Shown piece after piece: positions 12,733 through 24,220 of a stretch of 64,000 bases of DNA. Both the position numbers and the translations under genes were made by a program. Source of the stretch: Himantopus leucocephalus (Eukaryota > Chordata > Aves > Charadriiformes > Recurvirostridae). Location of the stretch: NCBI GenBank assembly GCA_003993805.1, contig RSEF01000001.1, positions 98,342,340-98,406,339 of the forward strand, written 5' to 3'. Under the pieces are notes generated by a model. It saw only the letters and a program-made list of their open reading frames with translations, made no database searches and was not told the origin of the DNA. Each line of letters opens with the position of its first letter. The first letter of the stretch is position 1.

Positions 12733-14377
12733 CCAAGCCACCTGTGTTCCTACAGTGACACAGAGAAACCCAGTCCCTTGGGTCATAGCAGAATCCTTTC
12801 CTTTATGTCCTGCCCAAGAGGAAAAAACATGCAGTGCAAGGCAGCTTGTCAGGGGCAGGACAGCACTGGATAGGTTGCTCCTTGCAGCATCTACCACCAA
12901 AAAGAGACAACGAGGAGTTACACCAGCTTGACTTCCAGTATGATGTATGCTTGTGGTTTGCAGAGAACTATAGACAATCCTTTTTCTTATCATCCTTACC
13001 CTGAGAAGCATCTATATTTTGTTTCAAGTGCAAAGAGGCGCTCACAATATTTGCAAGTGTTTCTCTGCTACAGATGGTCTGGCTGACATGGCACGTGGTA
13101 GGCTCAGCAAGCATTTCGGTTCCTTTTCATGGAAAGGCATCTTTTCCTTTGATCCAAAAGGCTGTCATAAGATATTCCAGAGAAGAGATAAAAACCTAAG
13201 TCAAGGTAACTGTGTGTCCTGCCTAGCCCTCACCTTACTTCTAAGGGAATACTGCTGCCATCTACCACACCAACATTTTTTTCAAGTCTTCAGAGTCTTT
13301 TACTACACTTCTACCTGCTTTGGATCCATTTGTTGCCTAGGTGTCCCCACCCACCACCACTCAAACCCAAAGAAGGTACCTCTTTTCATCAAAGCTTTCC
13401 CCTTGCATGAGCCATCACTTCCTTGCACGGCCATCTCTTCAATTTAGGAGTTGGCAGCTTTACTCTGAGGTAGTACCTTGTCTTCACACACCAAGAATCA
13501 CACTGAAGCTAGTCAGTCATGCTGCTACCATGCTCATCTCCACTTCTCGGAGAAGGAAGCAGCAATTCTGTTCATCTGGAACATGGAGCACAGGAAAAGC
13601 TAGAATTACTTGCAACAAGTATTTATGCTGACCAGGGAGCTGCCAAACACTTTTTATTGCTGCAATCAATTCCATTCCTCCAGGACAGGGTATGCATAGC
13701 TCTTTTGGCTCCCAGTGACCACAGCTGGTTTCTGTCCCCTCACCCTGGGCTATTGAGTTCTTATCTTCAGAGAAACAGCAAGTTACTTAACAGCAGCTGA
13801 GACCACTTTTTTTTTTTTTAAAGATTCTCAGGAGTCCCACTGTCCAGGCAACATTATCTGATAACATTCATCATGTTTCCAAGGCAAAAAAAGACACAGC
13901 CAAAGCCATCATTCCATGGTTTATAGGCTTTAATTTTCAATGTAAATGAATCTGGAGTTAAACTGTGACCAAACACCACAGTCAGCCAAAAGGTTAAGAG
14001 GCAGAGTCACAAGGGAGACTCTTAATGCCTGTTTTCTCTACATCCTAAGGGGCTTGACTTGTGTCTCCTTTTGATCCAAATGCTCTAGGAAGAGGCAGTG
14101 GGCACCAGCAAGACTAGCCTAAGGAGTTCCTGTGCCACCATACCTCCATCACTTAGCCTCCCCAACCCAACACTCAGAGGATGGCGAAGCAGCATGAACA
14201 ATTTAAGTCAGTATTGCCAAACAGTCATCCAGCCATTGACAATAGATTCATAGCATTTGAGATAGTTAAATGTAGAAGCCTGGTAGTCATGAGGAAAAGG
14301 TAATAACTTTCTCTAGCTTAAAAGCAGGAAAGATGACAACACCTTGACAGAGGCTTGAAGCTTTGCTATGGGTTCAA

Positions 14378-14618
14378 GTTAAGCCAGGCAAGGTTTAGGT
14401 TGGATATTAGGAAAAATTTTTTTCACTGAAAGGGTTATACGACATTGGAATAGGCTGCCCAGGGAGGTGGTGGATTCGCCATCCCTGGAGGTGTTTAAAA
14501 AAAAAGGGTAGACGTGGTACTTGGGGATATGGTTTATAAGTGGTTTTGTCAGGTTAGGTTAATGGTTGGACTTGATGATCTTAAAGGACCTTTCCAACCT
14601 TAACGATTCTATGATTCA
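14378..14618 (+). mobile_element. CR1 LINE, 3' end, best preserved copy in the window
   Basis: This is a plus-strand CR1 tail with most consensus blocks intact: 'GGTTTAGGTTGGATATTAGG', 'CACTGAAAGGGTTATACGAC', 'GAATAGGCTGCCCAGGGAGG', 'CCATCCCTGGAGGTGTTTAA', 'TGGTTGGACTTGATGATCTT', 'AAAGGACCTTTCCAACCTTA', ending in 'ACGATTCTATGATTC'. This tail type is widespread in neognath birds and is the main evidence for an avian source. It is 5'-truncated, as most CR1 copies are. A small A-run expansion sits in the middle near 14499-14507. It encodes no protein. Confidence 0.92.
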
Positions 14619-17544
14619 GTTTCAGAAGCTGCCACCTGTCCTTTCTGTCTTGCAGTCTAATACCTAACAACTATACTTGTCATACTAGGTAGTGGCAGAA
14701 AGTCTCTTAGCTCAAGGAAACATCTACCTTCTAGGTAGGAACATGTAGGAAGGGGAACAGCAACTATCACAGTCCTCCTGCTGCTAAGGTCGGATCACCA
14801 CCAGCAGCATTACGCAGAGGATGGGGCTGCCCTAAAACATCCAGGCAGAAAAGCTGCAGTTAAAATGCCTCAGACTCCCAAGTGATGACTACAAGCCAAC
14901 AGCCAAGTTACCCACCTTCCCCATCCCTGTTCCAAGGGGAGCGCTTATAAAGCCACTTCATACATCTAATAATCTTTTTAGAAAGCAATTACTGTTTCTC
15001 ACTCAGGTTTTTGCAATCAGCTAGCTATAAGCAGAGAGCAGGGTCTTTACCATCAACTGCGGGTTTCAGTTTTATAATTTCCACAACGTGAGCTCAGAAG
15101 AGATACCTGCAGAAGAATTGCAAAGCCTGCACATACAAATGCTGTGCAGTCAGACAGCAAGGATTGTTTTGGAAGCTTGTGCTTGCCTCAGATCTTTCTT
15201 CCTTTTACCCAGAAAGGTCACAAGCTGCTGCCCCCTGTCATGCCAGTTTCAACTGCCCACACACCGTGCTCAAAAACTGATAGCTGGGTGAGAGCATAAG
15301 AGTTGTTTCAGGAGAGTTTTCACAGGCAAACTAAAGATCGTATTACAGTCCCGGACTGGAAGAGGTCATTTCTCTGACCCCCATGTTTAGGTTGGTTTTA
15401 CCACGGAAGCCTCTATAACATAGAAACTTGTTACAAACCGCCACTTACCTACAATGGAAGCAGAGGCTTAGTTTAGCAAGCTGGCATGCTACTCCAGAGC
15501 GTGATGGTCCCGTATGTTTACTCCTCCCTCCAGCCATACAGCAATCATAGGCACTTTCCTTATAAGCTTTAGCTCATCCATTTCTAATGCCAGTTCAATG
15601 ACCTCCAGAGTAACTGGGTGAGAGATAACCAGCTTTTATTCCTCGCTGCTAATGTAGTGTACATCCCACCAATTGGCCCTGCTCTTAGGAGAAGGATCAG
15701 GCCTTAAGAGCAGGTAGGATCAGGTCTTAGAGAAGCTTACAGCAATCAGAAGCTTAGCTGCTTTAGCCAGAGAGGGGCTGTTTACCGACATGGAGTCTGA
15801 ACACAGCTGCGAAGCAGGTACTGAGAGCTCACAGACCTTGCAGAAGGAGCCAGACGCTTCACAGCTTTGTCGGTGTGTATTACGGGCTCAGCCTTCGCCT
15901 TAGGGAAAGCATTATGAGACCTGCCGCACGGGTGAAACAGAAAGAATAACAAGGGCAGAAAAAACCTGCAGCCCTTTGGGCCACAGCTTTAGCAAGCAGC
16001 AGCCACCTCAGTGGGACACGCTAAGGAGCTAGCAGTGTCTCTTTTACACTGTCTTCACACCATTTTAAACTGCAGTGAATCAGGCCCCATAGGTACACAA
16101 CAGAGAGGACTAAGGGAGGGCAATGATAGATTGGGAAAGCAAAGTTCTCTCAATTTTACACTCGGTCACCCAGCTTTATCTAGAGACAAGAGGAAATCTC
16201 ATTCCATGTAATTCACTTACCCACAGCACTCAGAAGGGAAATCATTGCAATGCTGTTTGCGGGAAAGGCGAGAGGCATGCTTTTCCAGCAGCAGCAGCGG
16301 ACGTGATGGTCTCCCAGCACAATCACATCTCTAAAGCTATTAGGAGCCCCTAGGATTAAAGAAAAGAAGCACCAGAGCATCTAAAAATGTACTTCCCAAA
16401 GGAGTCCCTTTCCACTTTACTAGCTCCATCCTGCTCTTGCTGCCCAACAGTTCATAAGAAAACCCTACCTACTTTCAGGTGAACACTTTTATACTCTTAA
16501 TTGAGCTGCAATTGGACAGAACTAAGGCTTGTGTCCTGCCCACTTCAGGTAAGGCTGCTACATCCTCCATGGGATGAGCAGTGAGAAAATCTATTTGCAC
16601 CTTGCAGCCACTCCTCCCTGTTTAAATTGTCAGCACCTGCTCCACCTTTATCCACTTTTATTTGTTCTGAAATTACTTTCCTAAGTCCATCCCTATTTCC
16701 TAAAGAAAAATAAACAGATTTCAGAATGGAAATACAGGAGGCAGCATCTGAAAAATACTCTCCAGTACCATTACAGGGCAAGAATAATATTAAACGTTAT
16801 GTCCCCCTCCAAAAACAAAAAAAAATAATATATGAACGTGTGCAGAGGGAAGGAAAAGGTCTGAATCACACAAAAGGCAAAGTTTTTTATTGCCTGCTCA
16901 CACTGCACTGAGCAATAAAACATACTACTTGACAAATAATGCAAATGCTTCCTATAATCTTATATGCACGTATGTGCAGCATTTTTAGGTTTCTGTGTAA
17001 ACAGAACAATTTGTGATCACATCTCAAAAAGAACTTACTGCAGTGTGTGTGTGTGAATACATAGAAGTATGCATGAAGCACAACGCATAAGGAAATCAGA
17101 TGCATTCATTCTAAGAATTTGGGAAGTAACTCCACTACCACAGCCACACAAGCAAAAATCTACAGCCCCTCCGAACCTCCGTGGCTCCAGGGTCAAAGAG
17201 CCATGGCACGGAAAGGGAGGCAGTTACCACACTGGGACTTTGGATGCTTTCACTTTCAGGCTCAGACTTGACAAAACACAGCAGTGGAGCTGTGGGTTAA
17301 AACTTCAAAAGCTTATCTGAACAGAAGAACTGTCCCATGCAAAAAAGACCCAGCTAAAATAGAGAAAGCCTGAGCTAACACAGGAGCTAGAAGAAGGGAA
17401 AGAAAGAAGCAGCAGAAGATCTCAGCCTATAAATATTGCCCCCATCCCTGAAGAAGTGCTTTGCTTCTCAACCCATCCAATGAGTAGCTGGTTGAGCTAC
17501 CTGGAGTGGATTGATACAGCAGTAGTTAATCCGTGGTAGCCGCC

Positions 17545-17620
17545 CAAGTGCACCTCAGTTTCAGGATTACATCTTTCTTTTCCACATGTACAATGAGGTA
17601 AGTGCAAGCACAAAAAAAGC
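17545..17620 (+). mobile_element. MIR-like SINE fragment (tentative)
   Basis: 'GCACCTCAGTTTCAGGATTA' followed by 'CCACATGTACAATGAGGTAA' follows the MIR core (GCCTCAGTTTCCCCATCTGTAAAATGGGG) in sense orientation, with an insertion between the two halves. Only the core is recognisable. The match could be chance, so confidence is limited. Confidence 0.4.
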
Positions 17621-18182
17621 TGCCACAGAGCAGTTAACGCACAGCAAATCTACGGCGTAGCTTACCACACAGTGATTCATTTCTGTTGACGTACTTCATA
17701 GCCAGCTCAACTAGATGCGAGAATTGAAAATATTAAAAGGTGGTTGCTTATACAGGCAACTTATTAAATTGTCTTGCTTGTGGTAAATTTTGGGTTTCCA
17801 AGGTATCTCTCCACAGTGATTCTGTGAGGCAGAGCCACGTAGATGTCACAGAGGACACAGATGTTTTGAGTTCTTCAGCTGAGACCTTTTTACTTTTTTT
17901 TCTTTTCTATTTTAATGTAAAATAGAAACATTTTAGATTGAAAGGGCATGGAAAAGTCACATAAAAAATCACTAGTTTAGTTATATTTTTCAAAGGAGGC
18001 AAATAAACAAATGACAGATAGGAAACAGTGGGAATTAGCTTTTTGAAAAAGCTTTCTAGTTTTAGTTATCTGAGATATCTTTTGTTTATTTCAATAGTTC
18101 ATTTTGTGTCTGAACTGCCTGTCTTGTATGAATAAAATCTTCACCTTGGGGATCTACTACTACAGATTTTTTGCATAGTGAG

Positions 18183-18245
18183 TGGGATTTTCAAAACACT
18201 TTAACATTAACTCAGTTCTGTTTCCCCCTGAAGTCAGCAAGTGGC
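18183..18245. repeat. Fragment of dispersed amniote repeat (tentative)
   Basis: 'GGGATTTTCAAAACACTTTA' followed by 'CCCCTGAAGTCAGCAAGTGG' recalls the old repeat with 'GGATTTTCAAAgg...CCCATTGACTTCAATGGG' found in reptile and bird genomes. It is strongly decayed and the call is weak. Confidence 0.3.
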
Positions 18246-19747
18246 ATTTTATCATCAATGGCAATGAAAAGAAAATAAAGCTGATCTAGAGTGCTTCTAA
18301 AAATCACCTTCCCACACATAATTTTCCTCTTCTGATGGTGTTCACCAGTGAACGTGCATGTAGCAAACGTGGTGAGGTGCTTAGGAGCTTGGGATGCAAA
18401 AGTAACATTTGTGGTTCAGGTCTATACTGAAAATACATTTCAAGAAAAAAAATACAGGAATTGTACATAAACCAAAAAGAAATGAGAGTTTTTGTTCAGA
18501 ACTACAGAAAGCGTCTCCATATGAAAAGCTGAAGTAGCAATAGTCTGATCCAAGACAGACTAGTTAAGGATAATAGGACCAAATGAAACCAGAAGACATT
18601 CAGTCTGAATGAAGGCAAACTTTCCTTCACTGGAATTTGTAAGCTAGCTTTTTTTTTTTACAAGAGGGAGTAAACCAAACACAGTTCTGTCCAGTTTGAC
18701 AGTTGCATCCAAAGAGAGTGGCACAACATTTATTATCTGTAGCTACAATTCTGCATCACCAAACAACCTGCTGCGGTGTGCAGGAGCCTCGGAGTTGCTT
18801 TAAACTGTGCCAGCTGCTTGCAGAGGAGATACGAAGCTCAGCAGCATGAAATAAAGGAATATTATGAATGACGGTAAATTCCTGATTTTGTGTCTGAGAA
18901 AGCTGGTACAGAGAAGGGAAATAATGTGTCCAACAGCCTAAACTAGATCTCAGGTCCAGAGTTTTTTTCTGCTCCCAGTAATGAGCACAGAGTTTGGTCT
19001 TGTCAGACTTGCACGGGCGGACCAGTACTGCGGTACTACGTTTTCTAATTGCTGCATTAGTGTGCCTGACATGGTGGAGGAGAGGCAAGGGACAGGATAA
19101 AGCATTTTCCAGGCTTGCGCCTGAGAAGAGGAACTCAGCTTTGTTTCAGTGTGCTCCTGCCCTAATCCCCCACAGCTCCTTTTGTGCAGGCAGCATCCTG
19201 AGGGGATGGTTACTTCTCATTGCAAGCTCTCGTTATGCTGCCTGAGCAGAGCTGGGGCCACGGTACAACAGCGAGTTGCACTTGTCATCAACATTGATGC
19301 AGGATGAGGAAAAGCCCCTGCCGCTCTGACTGCACGGGTCCGAGGCAGCAGAGACCCAGCCCTACCAGCCTGACATGCTGCTTTGTGTGTTAGCAGTGGC
19401 CACGCGTCCACGGCAGCAGCGACCGAGCAAGGCCACGGCGCTGGGGCTTGTTTGACAACATGTCCATGTGGTACAAGCTCTGCATTGGAATAGGGCACCT
19501 CCGAGGCAAAGGGGCCGAGCTGGAAACATATCTTACCTCTCCCGTTGGAAATCGAAGCCTGGGATTGGGAGTGGGGAAAAGCAGGAAGCATTTCCTGACA
19601 CCCCAAAAGAAAAACCCGAGTGCCTTGGTGTCTGGTGAGCCACGGTCAGCAGCACAGAGCATTGAGACATGCTGTTAGGAGGCAGGACAGGGAGAGGGGG
19701 GAAGAGGCTGGAGAGGTGTTTGCTGAAGTTGTGAGCATCTCGTGGGC

Positions 19748-19764
19748 GTGTGTGTGTGTGTGTT
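19748..19764. repeat. (GT)n microsatellite
   Basis: An uninterrupted GT run of about eight units in the GC-richer stretch. It is the source of the His-Thr run in minus-strand translations of this region. Confidence 0.85.
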
Positions 19765-19917
19765 TGCCTCTCTGCTGTGAGGAGAGCCGCCACTGCCCTT
19801 CTCCCTCCCTCCCTCTGATCATGCAATATTCATCGGCTTCCTTCCCCCTTCTGCCTGTTGGAGATGTTGGGCTCCATCGGCAGCAGCATGATTGCACACT
19901 CCTCCAGCACCGAGGGC

Positions 19918-19939
19918 CTACCAAGCGCTTGCTTGGTAG
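19918..19939. repeat. Perfect 9-bp inverted repeat with 4-bp loop
   Basis: CTACCAAGC - GCTT - GCTTGGTAG: the arms at 19918-19926 and 19931-19939 are exact reverse complements. It lies in the GC-richer stretch. It is not followed by a T-run, and bacterial-type terminators do not apply in this genome. It could be a small hairpin or chance. Confidence 0.7.
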
Positions 19940-21169
19940 CATACGGAAGGGAGACAAAAACTGAGGGGATTGGGAAAAGCCCAAACTTTGAGGGCTTCCT
20001 TCATTTAAAGGACATCTGCACTGGGACTCCTGGAGCGTCTCTCCTCCGTGGTCTTGTGCTAGGTTCATCACATGGGCTGCTTCCCCAATTTTACTCTGTC
20101 TGGGCACAGACCATGGGTGTGCAGTGTTGCACTGGGCGGCTCTGCCGGCACCACTGGAATTGCTCTGGGCTTTAATTCAGCTGCCTGAGGCTGCAGGCAG
20201 CAGTGGTGTGAAAGGTCATGGCTCCCAACTCATTTGCTCCACATCTTCACGGAGGAAGAAAGGCATAGATTTTCTGTTGGTGTTCTGTGTTGGTGCTGCC
20301 AACATGTGTGCTTTTTCCTCAAGCTAAAGCACAGCAAAGGCGTTTTTTGCCCTTTGGTTTTGCAGATGAACAAACCCACCAAAGCTAGACTGACGCTTTT
20401 GCCTGGGGTCCTGAGTTAAAGTGCTGTATTTTTGTTGCTTTCCTTTTTGGCGTACTCACGTGCATTATTACAATGAGGTTAAAAAATCATTTCACAAAGT
20501 TATTTTTGACTCTGTGTGTTTGTGTGCATGCGCGTGTAGACACGCAAACTTAAACCTGGGGTTGCTCATCTTCTCCCATTTCCTCCTCCCTATGGCATCT
20601 GTTTTCCCTCTTACTAAGGCAGGAAGATATTAATTTTTTGCTCTGCTAGTCAGAAGATTAGAAGTATTAAGATGTATGCAGCATAACAGTGTTTATTTAG
20701 GTTTTTTTTTTTTTTATCTGAAGGCCAAAGAGAACTTAATTTAATTGGTGGGAAGATAAAATGGGGCTGCATTTACAAACAGGTTATCTTTCTACTGTCA
20801 ACTCATCTCGCCTGCTCTGTCAATCGGTTGAATTTAATTGTTCCAGGCCTCCTAGTTTTATAAAGCTCTTCCTCTCCTCTCATTCCCGATTACCCTGCCT
20901 CTGCATAATATATTCTCTTCGCAGGTGACTGCGGGTCTGTAGGAAAGCCTTGAAGGAGTGCATGATTAAAAAAAGACATGTTAAGCAAAGCTGCAAAAGC
21001 CCAGGGCCAAATACTTGCATGTACTATACTAATATTTTACTTAGAAGGTATAGCAGACTCTCCTTTTGCAGCTATTGTGTCTTGACACTGGTTGTTTTTC
21101 CAAGAGCTGCATACAATTTTAAACGATTGAGGGTAGAGGTGATGAGTTTTACAGCTGCCTATTTTTGAA

Positions 21170-21228
21170 CATGGTGAGATGAGATGGACCACAATGGTCC
21201 ATTCTGGCCCTAACTCTGTGATGCTGTG
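21170..21228 (+). mobile_element. CR1/L3-type LINE 3' terminus fragment (tentative)
   Basis: 'GATGGACCACAATGGTCCAT' then 'TCTGGCCCTAACTCTGTGAT' resembles the 3' terminus of old amniote CR1/L3 elements (GATGACC..AATGGTCCCTTCTGGCC...CTATGA). It also contains a small palindrome, ATGGACC...GGTCCAT. Only the last about 60 bp is recognisable. Confidence 0.45.
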
Positions 21229-22919
21229 GGTAGAGAAGCGCAGGCAAGACGCAAGCAGTTAGCTCTCCAGCAAAAAAACCATTCTGGCATCACTAAGTGA
21301 CAGAAATGCCAAAAACTATTTTTAGGCTAAATTCCCTTGAGTATTTGATACAACCTGCACAGTGGATTGAATTCTGTCTCCTCTGTCTGTAGCGGAGCCA
21401 TGGCAGCACAGAGCCGAGCGTGCGCAGTTTCACGAGTGGGTTTTGCAGCTTGGCCTGACCACTGCGTTGCAGCAGCTACAAGCTAGCAGTACGTAAGCCA
21501 GCAAATGCATATCTAATTCAGGTACAGCTGTAGGAGCTACAGCCATGTCTTGATTAAAATTCCATTAGCCTACCCTACATTAGGTCGGCTTCAGCCAACT
21601 CACATGTGCTTCGGATAGCTGTTTCCCCAGTCTCTCTTTAAGCCAGCACCACCACCATTATCAGGTTTGTCAGCACTTTTCAAAGGTTTTTCTACATTTT
21701 TAATGACTGTACCCATACCATCCAAGGGGAGATGCAGCCTGGGCTGGCATATGACTTCTTCAAGTCTTCAGATGAAATAAAACAACTCACCAAAGGACTT
21801 TTTAAGGCCTGGATGCGCTCGTACATACTAGTAAGCCAAACCGATGCTTTGAACTGTATTTTAAATGTACTACAGTCACAACAGAGGACAGAATAGCAGC
21901 ACACTGGGATTATCTCCCTGCTCTCCTCCTTGTACTTGCATTTTAAAAGCATCATATCGGTCTGCTTCTCAAATCTTGTTTGGGGCACAGGAATACATCC
22001 ATGATCTCATGAGCATTTACACCTTAGGTGGATTCTAATATTAAAAGCTCATCTCACCGCCCTGTGCTCCCAGTTGGTACTGTCCCCATACTCAAAGCTT
22101 GAAGCTTGAGCAGTTTTCATGCTCCTTCCCTTCTTCTGTTGCTCCATTGCTACCACAAAGACAACAGATGTTCACTAACAGGGTCTTACCTCGCAGTGAA
22201 GAGTGAAGGCAATATTCACAATTTAAATGGGATTGGTGGCTGAGAGAGGCGTGAAAGCTGAAAAAATCCAATGTGTTAGTGAATGTCAAATGTGATAGAT
22301 AGAGCCTGAACTAGTCAAAGCAATTCTTAAGAGTTCAGCAATACTCTGCTTATAAGCATGCAGTATCTTGATCTCCGTCTCTCAAGCTGAAATGAAGATG
22401 TATGCTGTATGCCTTTCTGATCCACTCGACTCACCTTACCTTGGGTTATTTACCACAAGGAACGTACCTGGAATCTGCTGTGACAGTTAAATTCCTCTTT
22501 TTCTCCCTTTTCTCTTTCTCCTTCTCTTCCTTATTTGAGTTAGCCTAAATGAGATCAGAGGAGTCCTGCCTGGATTCCCCTGGTGATTCAGCCATGTCAC
22601 AAGCACAATGCGGAGACCAGTGAGTCAGCGGGAAATGAAAAGGAACAATTCATCCACCCTTTTTCTTACCATCCCTGTCTCCCAACCCTCTTTTGCCCAT
22701 GAAGAAGCTACAGCTATCTTGAGAAATCCATTAAGTGGCAGAGTTGTTCTCCTTACTGTCCAAAAAAAAAAGAAAAAAAATTAAATCCAGCTCAGAGGTA
22801 AGCAGAGGGGAAAGGATGAAGCATAGAAATAACTACGTCCCTCTACAACATAGCTACTTTTATCATGCAGCTTCACATTTGCTGTAATGAAGTTCTAATG
22901 TAGCACTAAAAGAGAAAAA

Positions 22920-24220
22920 CTGATGATCCATTTCCATCCTGGAGATGGAAAAGACTTCAGAACATCATAGTACAGAGGTATAGAAGCTAATCCTCTCCCA
23001 CTGCAGGCACTATGTTAGATAAACACCTTTCTCAACTGGTCAAGCAACACCCTAAAAGCAGTTAGTTAGAGCATTTGCCTCCACTGTAGCAAGAGAATGC
23101 AAGCCCTAGAGTGGGGGGCAGAGAGAAAGAGGGAGAAGTCTTGAGCTGTCTCTCAAGCACAAGAAGTCTCAAGCACAGTCTCAAGCTGTCAGAGTGCTCA
23201 CCCATCAGTAACAGGGGCATGGGCACTCCTCATGCCTCCTTCCACCTTTGTAAACGTATACCTCATCTGTACCAGTTTTCTCGGCGGCTCTAGAGCCCCA
23301 TTCATCTCATGGTTGGTCTGTCTCCTAATTTTCTGCCTATTTTTATTCATGGCCAGTTTATACCCATTTGCTCTTGTGCCAACATTGTCTTTTAGCTTAA
23401 ATAGCTCTTCTCCCTCCTTGACGTTTATCCCCTTAACGTGTTTATAGAGAATAAGCATATGGCTTCCCAGCCTTTGTTTTGTTAGACAAGTGGAGCACTT
23501 TTGTAGTCTCCTCACATATGACAGGCTCTCCAGTCTCCCGGACATCCTCACAGCCTTCTTCAGCATCCATTCCTGCTAGAGCTCATCTAGCCGCATGACT
23601 GACTGGTGCTGAAGACAGTGTTCCAGATAATGCTTCAGCAAAGCCTCGCACAATGACATTAAAAATTCCCTGCCTGTCTCAGAAATCCTTCTCATCCTGA
23701 GATTGCATTTGCTTGTTTCTCACCTGTATCCCAAAGGTGGCTCACAATTGTACTAGCTGATCACAGGATGACTAACGCCTTGGTCCTTTCCCCCTTCTGT
23801 CATTTCCAATTTATGAATTTATTTATTCTGGCACATAGCAGAAATTCTCATATTAATCCCAAGAATGTAACCTTTCACTCTGCACTATCTAATTTCATCC
23901 TGTTTCTATTATCCTCAAGGTCACCCAATGCTTCCTTCACGATATGTCTTTTGTCTTGAAAGTCCCTCAGTTTTGTTTCATCAGCTAATTTCATCAGCGC
24001 ACTCTTTCTTTGCAATTTTATTCCTAATCCCTGTCTTCTCCAACCTTCGGTAGTAATTTCCCATGTGGTATCACCTTCCTGAAATCCAAAATAAATGAGA
24101 TTTGACAGGTTTTTTTTTCTCTAGAAAGCTTGTTCTCTTCCCCAAGGAAAGTACCTGGTTAGTTTGCGATGGTTCTACTTTGGCAAACCTGGACTGCATT
24201 CAGCCCACTTACCTTCCTGC
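22920..24220 (-). mobile_element. Ancient CR1/L3-type LINE: RT C-terminal part, ORF2 C-terminal domain and 3' tail
   Basis: This is a long, decayed non-LTR retrotransposon read on the minus strand. Positions 23991 to 23968 give KLADETKL, matching the family's (F/Y)ADDTKL RT catalytic motif, but with LADE, so one catalytic aspartate is lost. About 23.9 kb gives 'GDLEDNRNRMKLDSAE', matching D.LE.W..N.MKFN.DKC. A frame still open for 122 codons (23566 to 23198) carries the C-terminal domain seen in CR1 ORF2: GRLESLSYVRRLQK, ILYKHVKG, then EELFKLKDNVGTRANGYKLA (family: GRLESL.YEERL..L, YKYLKG, LF....D..TRGNGFKL). The stretch 22920-23100 corresponds to the 3' tail. Stops and frameshifts elsewhere show it is inactive. 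It is the longest recognisable element in the window apart from the 59-64 kb one. Confidence 0.85.

Larger units (their letters stand above)
7051..14377. other. Unique non-coding DNA
   Basis: No gene is supported. The longest frames (112 codons at 10181-10519 +, 142 codons at 13019-13447 +) have no recognisable domain, and their composition is that of random translation. Landmarks are a 12-bp self-complementary site TATGATATCATA (9934-9945), a G/T-rich tract (12221-12290), a 12-bp tandem (12703-12732) and a T-run (13807-13819). Confidence 0.55.
14619..22919. other. Mostly unique non-coding DNA
   Basis: No gene is supported. The stretch 19.2-20.2 kb is visibly GC-richer than its surroundings and has scattered CpGs, but it is not dense enough to call a CpG island. 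Overlapping frames of 105-153 codons on both strands there are unrecognisable. Smaller items are listed separately: a MIR-like remnant, a hairpin, a (GT)n tract and a CR1/L3 tail. A T-run lies at about 20702-20716 and an A-rich run at about 22762-22782. Confidence 0.55.

Noticed and set aside
13019..13447. 142-codon plus-strand frame
   Set aside because: No domain or homology that I recognise, and length near the upper tail expected by chance in 64 kb over six frames.
19646..20107. 153-codon minus-strand frame in the GC-richer stretch
   Set aside because: Frames on the other strand overlap it, it includes a His-Thr run from a GT microsatellite, and it has no recognisable domain.
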